Positions 7,334-11,503 of a stretch of 11,503 bases of DNA are shown here, in pieces. The notes beneath the pieces were generated by a model, which did not search any database, was not told the DNA's origin, and worked only from the letters and a program-made list of their open reading frames with translations. Both the position numbers and the translations under genes were made by a program. Where the stretch lies: contig NZ_JODM01000062.1 of assembly GCF_000717995.1 (NCBI RefSeq), positions 1-11,503 of the forward strand, read 5' to 3'. Position 1 is the first letter of the stretch. The number at the start of each line of letters is the position of its first letter. The stretch comes from Streptomyces violaceorubidus (lineage in GTDB: Bacteria; Actinomycetota; Actinomycetes; Streptomycetales; Streptomycetaceae).

Positions 7334-7363
7334 AGACTCGTGGGAACGGGCCCTGTCTGTCAA
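7334..7363 (-). promoter_or_regulatory. Predicted promoter of the sugar transport operon
   Basis: Reading the minus strand, TTGACA (7363-7358) is followed after 18 bp by GAGTCT (7339-7334), which has the conserved A and T of a -10 hexamer. The start site would be near 7327, giving a leader of about 150 nt. The spacer contains the operator-like 14-mer 7341-7354, and the paired operators lie immediately downstream, so a bound repressor would cover the whole promoter. The -35 is a perfect match; the -10 is moderate. Confidence 0.55.
7341..7354. promoter_or_regulatory. Third operator-like 14-mer inside the promoter spacer
   Basis: TGGGAACGGGCCCT matches the operator TGGGAACGTGCCCA at 12 of 14 positions. 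It falls between the predicted -35 and -10 of the operon promoter. Its centre is 33 bp from that of the nearest of the paired sites, about three helical turns. It probably belongs to the same regulatory cluster as a weaker site. Confidence 0.6.
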
Positions 7364-7365
7364 TG

Positions 7366-7379
7366 ACTTGAAAGCAAGT
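7366..7379. promoter_or_regulatory. Small dyad upstream of the operon promoter
   Basis: ACTTG-AAAG-CAAGT is a 5-bp inverted repeat, flanked more loosely by TGAC (7364-7367) and GTCA (7381-7384). It lies just upstream of the operon -35 and 135 bp before the lacI start, where an activator or autoregulatory site could sit. It does not resemble the TGGGAACG-type operators. The rest of the gap (7385-7500) holds no recognisable plus-strand promoter for lacI. Confidence 0.3.
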
Positions 7380-7513
7380 TGTCACAACCACCCGGTCGCC
7401 GCGTTCGCCTGCCGGAGCCCCGGGGGTGCTCCGCCGAGTGCGGTGTCTGCAAGAATTGCCGCAGGTCACCTCCGCGGCAGACAGCGCCGCCGCGGCCGCC
7501 GAGGGGGGAGCAC

Positions 7514-8527
7514 ATGACCGGCAACCGCCGTCCAACGATCAAAACGGTCGCCGCCCGCGCCGGCGTGGGCCGCACCACCGTCTCCCGTGTCGTCAACGGC
7601 TCGGAGCTGGTCAGTGCCGATGCCCGCGAGAGGGTACTTGCGGCGATCAAGGAACTGAACTACGTTCCCAACTCGGTCGCCCGGGGCCTGGTCACCAACC
7701 GCACCAACGCCGTGGCCCTGGTGATCCCGGAGTCGGAGAGCCGGCTCGGTTCGGAGCCGTTCTTCGCCGCGCTCATCCGGGGTGTCAGCGGCGCCCTGGC
7801 CGAGAGCCGCACCCAGCTGCAGCTGATGCTCGTCCGCGACCAGGCCGAGCGCGACCAGCTGACCGAGTCGGTCGCGACCCGCCGGGTGGACGGGGTGCTG
7901 CTGGTCTCCGTGCACTCCGAGGACCGGCTGCCGGGCATGCTCGAGGAGATGGGCCTGCCCACCGTGCTGGCCGGCCGCCGCGACGCGGGCGAGCGGCTGA
8001 GCTACGTCAACTCCGACAACGCGGGCGGGGCCGCCGCCGCGGTGCGGCACCTGCTGGAGCGCGGGCGGCGCCGGGTCGCCACCATCACCGGACCGCTGGA
8101 CATGGACGTGGGCCGCAGCAGGCTCGCCGGCTGGCGCGCCGCGCACCGGGAGGCGGACCTCCCTACGGCGGAACTCCTCGTCGAGGCGGGCGACTTCACC
8201 GAGGAGGGCGGCGCGAGCGCCATGCGTTTGCTTCTTGAACGCGCCCCCGACCTGGACGCCGTCTTCGCCGCGTCCGACCTCATGGCGGTCGGCGCGCTGG
8301 CCGAACTGCGTCGGCACAAGAGACAGGTGCCGGGCGATGTGGCCGTCGTAGGATTCGAGGATTCCGTCCTGGCCCGCCACACCAACCCACCGCTGACTAC
8401 GGTGCGTCAGCCGGTGGAGGAACTGGGCCGGACCATGGCCCGCATCCTCACGGACATCACGCAACACGGCGCACCCCGACAGCAGATGACGCTGCCGACG
8501 GAGCTGGTGGTGCGCGAGTCGTCGTAG
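7514..8527 (+). CDS. LacI-family transcriptional regulator
   Basis: A 337-residue repressor. Residues 8-55 form the LacI helix-turn-helix (TIKTVAARAGVGRTTVSRVVNG); the recognition helix carries R20-T21 where LacI has Tyr17-Gln18. The hinge helix NSVARGLV follows, then a periplasmic-binding-like sensor domain (about 64-335) that should bind a sugar and release DNA. ATG at 7514 is chosen because GAGGGGGGAG sits just before it. The frame is open back to 7379 but that stretch is low-complexity and has no domain content. It is divergent from the sugar operon and next to three operator-like sites, so it most likely represses that operon and perhaps itself. CebR, which responds to cellobiose, is the nearest functional analogue known to me; the ligand here is unknown, with laminaribiose-like sugars a reasonable guess. 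Confidence 0.93.
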   Translation: MTGNRRPTIKTVAARAGVGRTTVSRVVNGSELVSADARERVLAAIKELNYVPNSVARGLVTNRTNAVALVIPESESRLGSEPFFAALIRGVSGALAESRTQLQLMLVRDQAERDQLTESVATRRVDGVLLVSVHSEDRLPGMLEEMGLPTVLAGRRDAGERLSYVNSDNAGGAAAAVRHLLERGRRRVATITGPLDMDVGRSRLAGWRAAHREADLPTAELLVEAGDFTEEGGASAMRLLLERAPDLDAVFAASDLMAVGALAELRRHKRQVPGDVAVVGFEDSVLARHTNPPLTTVRQPVEELGRTMARILTDITQHGAPRQQMTLPTELVVRESS

Positions 8528-8574
8528 GTGCGGGGACTCATCGCGGGGAGGGCGGCCCGGCGTCCGGCGGCCGG

Positions 8575-9132
8575 GTGCGGGCCCGGGCCGAGGAACTCCC
8601 GGCGGGACTGGGCGACTTCACCGTGGCGAGGCTCGCCCGGTCGTTCCACTGGATGGACCGCGAGCTGGTGGCGGCGAGGGTCCGGGGCATGCTGCGGCCG
8701 GGCGGCGCGCTGGTGCACATCGCGGACCTCAAGGGGGAGACCCGGACCGTCGACGGGCTGCCGCACCCTCCCGTCCCGCACGCGGCGATCGACGCCCTGG
8801 TCCGCCGGTATCTGGCGCCGGTCCGCCGGGCGGGCCGGGGGCTGCTGCCGCGCGGCACGCCCTCCGGTGAGGCCGCGGTGCCGGCCGGGGCGGGCTTCGC
8901 CGGCCCGTACCGCCATGTCGTGCCCGGGGGGCAGGCGATGGTGCGCACGGGGGACGACGTCGTCGCAGGGGTGTGCTCCCTGTCGTTCTCGGCCCCGCAC
9001 CTGTTCGGCGCGCGGCTCGCCGCCTTCGAGGCGGAGCTGCGCCGGCTGCTGCGCGAGGTCTCGCCGTCGGACCGCTTCTCCGTGCGCAGGCCGGGCACCG
9101 AGGTGTTCGTCCGGCCGCGCGGGACGGGCTGA
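8575..9132 (+). pseudogene. Class I SAM-dependent methyltransferase, N-terminally truncated remnant
   Basis: A 185-codon frame encodes the C-terminal two thirds of a methyltransferase of the type with a segment like ARAEELPAGLGDFTVAR, followed by SFHWMDRELVAARVRGMLRPGGALVHI (motifs around strands beta4 and beta5). The Rossmann N-terminus, including the glycine-rich SAM-binding motif I and the acidic residue of motif II, is missing. The frame enters the family sequence abruptly at GTG 8575, 47 bp after the lacI stop, with no ribosome binding site. Codon bias is normal and no internal stop is present, so the truncation may be recent or caused by recombination beside lacI. Without SAM-binding residues it is unlikely to be a working methyltransferase. 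Confidence 0.75.
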
Positions 9133-9170
9133 GCGCGTCCGCCGAGGGCGGCACCGGGCGGGCCGTGGCT

Positions 9171-9192
9171 CCGGGGGCGGCGCGGCCCCCGG
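9171..9192. terminator. Hairpin between methyltransferase remnant and oxidoreductase
   Basis: An 8-bp perfect GC inverted repeat (9171-9178 with 9185-9192) with a 6-base loop. It abuts the minus-strand stop of the oxidoreductase gene at 9194 and lies between convergent frames. It is a plausible bidirectional terminator. Confidence 0.55.
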
Positions 9193-9193
9193 G

Positions 9194-10156
9194 TCACGGG
9201 GTCAGTACGATCCGCCCGAAGACCTCGCCCGCGTCCATCCTGCGGTGCGCCGAGGCCGCCTGGTCCAGAGGCAGCACATCGTGCACGACGGTCTCGATCT
9301 CTCCCCGGCCCGCGGCGGTGAACTGCTCGGCCCGCACGGCCCGCAGCTCGGTCTCCGGGACGGTGGCGGCGCTGAAGGTGGCGAACGACATGGACTTCTG
9401 GAACGAGGCCATCAGACGCGTGCCGAAGTCCGCGGGCGGCTGCCCCGCGACGGCGCCGACGACCACCATCCTGCCGTTCGGCGCGAGCCTGGCGAAGAAG
9501 GAGGGCAGCTCGGCTCCCGCGACGACGTCCACGATGACGTCGAAGGTCTCGGGGGCGTCCGCGTCGCCCGTGCCGGAGCGGTCCAGCACGTGGGTCGCGC
9601 CGAGCCCGCGCAGCCGCTCGCCCCGCGCGGCCGACGAGGTCGTGACCGCCACCGCCGCGGCACCGCCACGTGCCGCGAGCTGGACCGCCATGATGCCGAT
9701 GCTGCCTGCCCCGCCCCGCACCAGCACCTTCTCCCCCGGGGTGAAGTGGGCGTGGGCGAGCCCGAAGTGCGCCACCGCCCCGGCACTTCCGATGGTCACC
9801 GCGTCCAGGGCGGACAGGCCCTCGGGGAGCGGGAGGACGTCGTGGAGCGGGGCGGTCGCCCGCTCGGCGTAGCCGCCTCCCACGCCGGTCTGCGCCCATA
9901 CGCGCCGGCCGGTCCAGGACGGATCGACGCCCGCGCCGACCTCGGTGACGGTACCCACCACCTCTCCGCCGGGGACATGCCCCTCCTGGAACCCGTAGGA
10001 GGCGAGCGTGCCACGGCGAATGGCCACGTCGGCGCCGCTCACGCCGATCGCCTCCGTCGCGACCAGCACCTCTCCCGCGGCGGGCACGGGGACGGGGAGG
10101 TCGACGACTTCCAGCCCCTCGGGTCCGCCGAACCGCCGGATCACCACTGTCTTCAT
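9194..10156 (-). CDS. MDR-family NADPH quinone oxidoreductase-like protein
   Basis: A 320-residue medium-chain dehydrogenase/reductase of the zeta-crystallin/QorA branch. The N-terminal GroES-like domain (about 1-115) has the family's GPEGLEVVDLPVPVPAAGEVLV opening but no zinc-binding cysteines. The Rossmann domain carries the nucleotide-binding motif GGAGSIG (148-154) followed by the M-A-V-Q-L-A helix. Such enzymes reduce quinones or activated double bonds with NADPH. ATG at 10156 has GAGGAG before it; an upstream in-frame ATG at 10192 would add 12 unconserved residues. The divergent TetR gene starts 108 bp away, a standard regulator-target pair for electrophile or xenobiotic response. The physiological substrate is not evident. 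Confidence 0.92.
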   Translation of the reverse strand: MKTVVIRRFGGPEGLEVVDLPVPVPAAGEVLVATEAIGVSGADVAIRRGTLASYGFQEGHVPGGEVVGTVTEVGAGVDPSWTGRRVWAQTGVGGGYAERATAPLHDVLPLPEGLSALDAVTIGSAGAVAHFGLAHAHFTPGEKVLVRGGAGSIGIMAVQLAARGGAAAVAVTTSSAARGERLRGLGATHVLDRSGTGDADAPETFDVIVDVVAGAELPSFFARLAPNGRMVVVGAVAGQPPADFGTRLMASFQKSMSFATFSAATVPETELRAVRAEQFTAAGRGEIETVVHDVLPLDQAASAHRRMDAGEVFGRIVLTP

Positions 10157-10243
10157 TCGCCACTCCTCGCTCACCGAAGCCGTGCCCCCCATGTTTCTGG
10201 GTCCTGGGGCCGTGCTCCTCGGACGTTAACGGACGCCCCCGTC

Positions 10244-10258
10244 CACTTCGCTAAAGTG
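10244..10258. promoter_or_regulatory. Probable TetR operator and leaderless promoter element
   Basis: CACTT-CGCTA-AAGTG is a 5-bp dyad over 15 bp in the gap between the divergent MDR and TetR genes, the usual place for an autoregulatory TetR site. The -10-like hexamer TAAAGT (10252-10257, fitting TAnnnT) overlaps it and sits 7 bp before GTG 10265. That spacing is the hallmark of leaderless actinobacterial transcripts whose first base is the start codon. No clear -35 is visible. Confidence 0.5.
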
Positions 10259-10264
10259 AGAGTG

Positions 10265-10882
10265 GTGACCGATCAATTGCCTCACCCCCTGCGTTCCGAC
10301 GCCCGCGACAACCGGGAGCGCATCCTCGACGCGGCCCGTGCACTGTTCGCCGCCGAAGGGCTCGGGGTACCGATGCGGGAAGTCGCCCGGCGGGCCGGTG
10401 TGGGGCCCGCGACGCTCTACCGGCGTTTCCCGACCAAGCAGGAGCTGGTCACCGAGGCCTTCGCGGACCAGCTGCGCGCATGCCGGACGCTGGTGGACGA
10501 GGGCCTGGCCCACCCCGATCCCTGGGCCGGTTTCTGCCTCGTCGTCGAGAAGACCTGTGAGCTGCACGCCCGGCACCCGGGCTTCACCGAGGCGTTCATG
10601 GCGGCCTACCCGGACGCCATGGACTTCGCCGCCGCCCGCGCGTACTCGCTGAAGTCCGTCGGTGAGCTGGCCCGTCGGGCCAAGAGGGAGGGGGGTCTGC
10701 GCCCCGACTTCGTCCTGGACGACCTCATCCTCATGATCATGGCCAACCGGGGCATCCACGCCCTGTCGACGGCCGCCCGCGTCGCGGCCTCCCGGCGCTT
10801 CGCCGCGCTGGCGATCCAGGCGTTCCGAGCCTCCCCCGAGCACACGCCGTTGCCGCCGGTGCCACGGTTGGCGCCCGCGTGA
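10265..10882 (+). CDS. TetR-family transcriptional regulator
   Basis: A 205-residue TetR/AcrR regulator. The N-terminal DNA-binding domain runs from NRERILDAARALFAAEG through VPMREVARRAGVGPATLYRRFPTKQELV (about 16-62), with the turn and recognition helix at about 45-55. The C-terminal part is an all-helical ligand-binding and dimerisation domain. Three in-frame GTG codons (10256, 10262, 10265) compete as start. I prefer 10265 because no Shine-Dalgarno is present and TAAAGT lies 7 bp upstream, fitting a leaderless mRNA. It is divergent from the MDR oxidoreductase, whose expression it probably represses until a small lipophilic or electrophilic ligand binds. Confidence 0.9.
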   Translation: MTDQLPHPLRSDARDNRERILDAARALFAAEGLGVPMREVARRAGVGPATLYRRFPTKQELVTEAFADQLRACRTLVDEGLAHPDPWAGFCLVVEKTCELHARHPGFTEAFMAAYPDAMDFAAARAYSLKSVGELARRAKREGGLRPDFVLDDLILMIMANRGIHALSTAARVAASRRFAALAIQAFRASPEHTPLPPVPRLAPA

Positions 10883-10947
10883 ACCCGACTGGCCCAGTGC
10901 GGCGGCCGCGAGCGTTTCCCTCCAGGACCCCGTTCGTTGGGACGGAC

Positions 10948-11151
10948 ATGATCAAGAAGCTCGCCTGTGTCTCCGTCCTGGCCACCGCTCTGCTGGTCTC
11001 CGCTCCCCTCGCCGAGGCGGCTCCCGTGCCCGGCCCGTCCGCCGGTGTTCCCGGCGGTCCGCTGCTGGACGGCCTCCTGGGATCGCTGGAGGTGGGGCAT
11101 CCGGCCACCTCGCCGCAGTCGCTGCTCCCCCAGGGCCTCCTCGGCGGGTGA
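10948..11151 (+). CDS. Small secreted protein, unknown function
   Basis: A 67-residue protein with a clear signal peptide (MIKKLACVSVLATALLVSAP, cleavage predicted after AEA at about residue 23), leaving a mature peptide of about 44 residues. The mature part is rich in Pro, Gly and Leu and has two similar hydrophobic patches, PLLDGLLGSLE and SLLPQGLLGG, joined by a polar stretch. It has no Cys and no chaplin or rodlin motif that I recognise. ATG at 10948 has a modest GGGACGGA before it; the frame is open back to 10879 but the extra residues are Arg/Pro-rich and would bury the signal peptide. It lies 65 bp after the TetR stop on the same strand and ends in a strong terminator. Confidence 0.7.
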   Translation: MIKKLACVSVLATALLVSAPLAEAAPVPGPSAGVPGGPLLDGLLGSLEVGHPATSPQSLLPQGLLGG

Positions 11152-11160
11152 GACGCGCGG

Positions 11161-11199
11161 GGCGCCAGGGGGTGATTGCGTGCAATCACCCCCTGCGCC
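11161..11199 (+). terminator. Strong hairpin terminator after the small secreted protein gene
   Basis: A 14-bp perfect inverted repeat (11166-11179 with 11182-11195), extended by four more pairs (11161-11164 with 11196-11199) if C11165 is bulged. It starts 9 bp after the stop codon and isolates the upstream genes from the GDPD gene. The remaining 121 bp up to the GDPD start contain small dyads (such as 11214-11219 with 11226-11231) but no clear promoter. Confidence 0.85.
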
Positions 11200-11320
11200 T
11201 GCGATGACCGGTTCGGTGGTCCGCTCCACCGGCCCCTCCCGGGCCCGCCAGACGGCGGCAGGCTTCCCGTAACCGGCGTCCGGGACTCTCCAGGGAGTCA
11301 TTCGAACGTGGGAGGCTCCA

Positions 11321-11503
11321 GTGAAGTTCGTGAGCAAGAAGCGTGCCGGGGTGGTCGTGGCGGTGCTGAGCGGTCTGGCCCTGGCGGCGACCTCGACGAC
11401 CGCGCAGGCCGCCACCGGACCCGACGTCATCGCCCACCGCGGCTCCTCCGGCATGGCACCCGAGAACACCGCCGCCGCCATCGACCTCGCCGTCCGCCAA
11501 CAC
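11321..11503 (+). CDS. Secreted glycerophosphodiester phosphodiesterase, N-terminal part (partial)
   Basis: The first 61 residues of a gene that runs off the window. A signal peptide (VKFVSKKRAG, a Val/Leu/Ala core, cleavage at TTAQA, about residue 30) precedes DVIAHRGSSGMAPENTAAAI, the opening of the GDPD barrel. H39-R40-G41 and E48-N49-T50 are the family's catalytic histidine motif and metal-ligand motif. The protein should be exported and release glycerol-3-phosphate from glycerophosphodiesters. GTG at 11321 has GGAGG 5 bases upstream; GTG 11330 is a weaker alternative. The signal part uses GTG, CTG and GCG codons while the mature part switches to C- and A-ending codons like those of the GDPD at the left edge. 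No PHO box (GTTCACC direct repeats) is visible upstream. Confidence 0.9.
   Translation, partial: MKFVSKKRAGVVVAVLSGLALAATSTTAQAATGPDVIAHRGSSGMAPENTAAAIDLAVRQH

Noticed and set aside
7379..7513. Upstream extension of the LacI protein containing several cysteines
   Set aside because: The frame is open from a TTG but lacks a ribosome binding site and domain content, and ATG 7514 has a strong one and begins at the usual distance from the HTH.
8528..10882. A 784-codon plus-strand open frame running from lacI into the TetR gene
   Set aside because: Only the last 205 or so codons encode a real protein (TetR). The earlier part is a shadow of the methyltransferase remnant and of the oppositely oriented oxidoreductase.
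11200..11320. PhoP-type PHO box upstream of the secreted GDPD
   Set aside because: Some Streptomyces phosphodiesterase genes have GTTCACC direct repeats, but none is present here; only GGTTCGGTGG-like partial matches occur.

Overview
The window is high-GC actinobacterial DNA, almost certainly from a Streptomyces. Third codon positions are nearly all G or C, start codons are often GTG, terminators are GC-rich stems without a U-tract, and the gene families (GH64 glucanase, LacI-controlled CUT1 sugar transporter with no ATPase gene, Nudix, TetR/MDR pair, GDPD) are typical of that genus. No tRNA, rRNA, CRISPR array, insertion sequence or integrase was seen.

Layout. The left edge (2-166) is the C-terminus of a glycerophosphodiester phosphodiesterase (GDPD). 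It is followed by a short convergent coding-like remnant (about 346-173, -) and a Nudix hydrolase (397-897, +). Next is a secreted GH64 beta-1,3-glucanase (1040-2236, +) with its own sigma70-like promoter and a perfect 14-bp LacI-type palindrome at the predicted transcription start. Two strong hairpins (2255-2340) separate it from a convergent minus-strand operon. In transcription order that operon encodes a lipoprotein sugar-binding protein (7177-5867), two CUT1 permeases (5762-4770 and 4757-3834) and a cytoplasmic GH1 beta-glucosidase (3787-2348). A LacI-family regulator (7514-8527, +) is divergent from the operon. The 336-bp gap between them carries three operator-like 14-mers (7288-7301, 7308-7321, 7341-7354) placed over and just downstream of a good promoter for the operon.

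These genes make a coherent pathway. The secreted GH64 enzyme would cut beta-1,3-glucan (fungal wall, callose or laminarin type) into short oligosaccharides. The binding protein and permeases would import them, probably powered by a shared ATPase such as MsiK encoded elsewhere. The GH1 enzyme would release glucose inside the cell, and the LacI protein would sense an imported sugar. The layout resembles the cellobiose ceb locus, but the neighbouring glucanase and the different operator sequence suggest a beta-1,3-glucan counterpart. That substrate assignment is inference.

The right part is accessory. Directly after the LacI gene lies a methyltransferase remnant lacking its SAM-binding N-terminus (8575-9132). 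Then come an MDR quinone-oxidoreductase-like gene (10156-9194, -) divergent from a TetR regulator (10265-10882, +, probably leaderless), a tiny secreted protein gene (10948-11151), a strong terminator, and the N-terminus of a second, secreted GDPD (11321 to the window end). GDPD genes in the same orientation therefore bracket the window.
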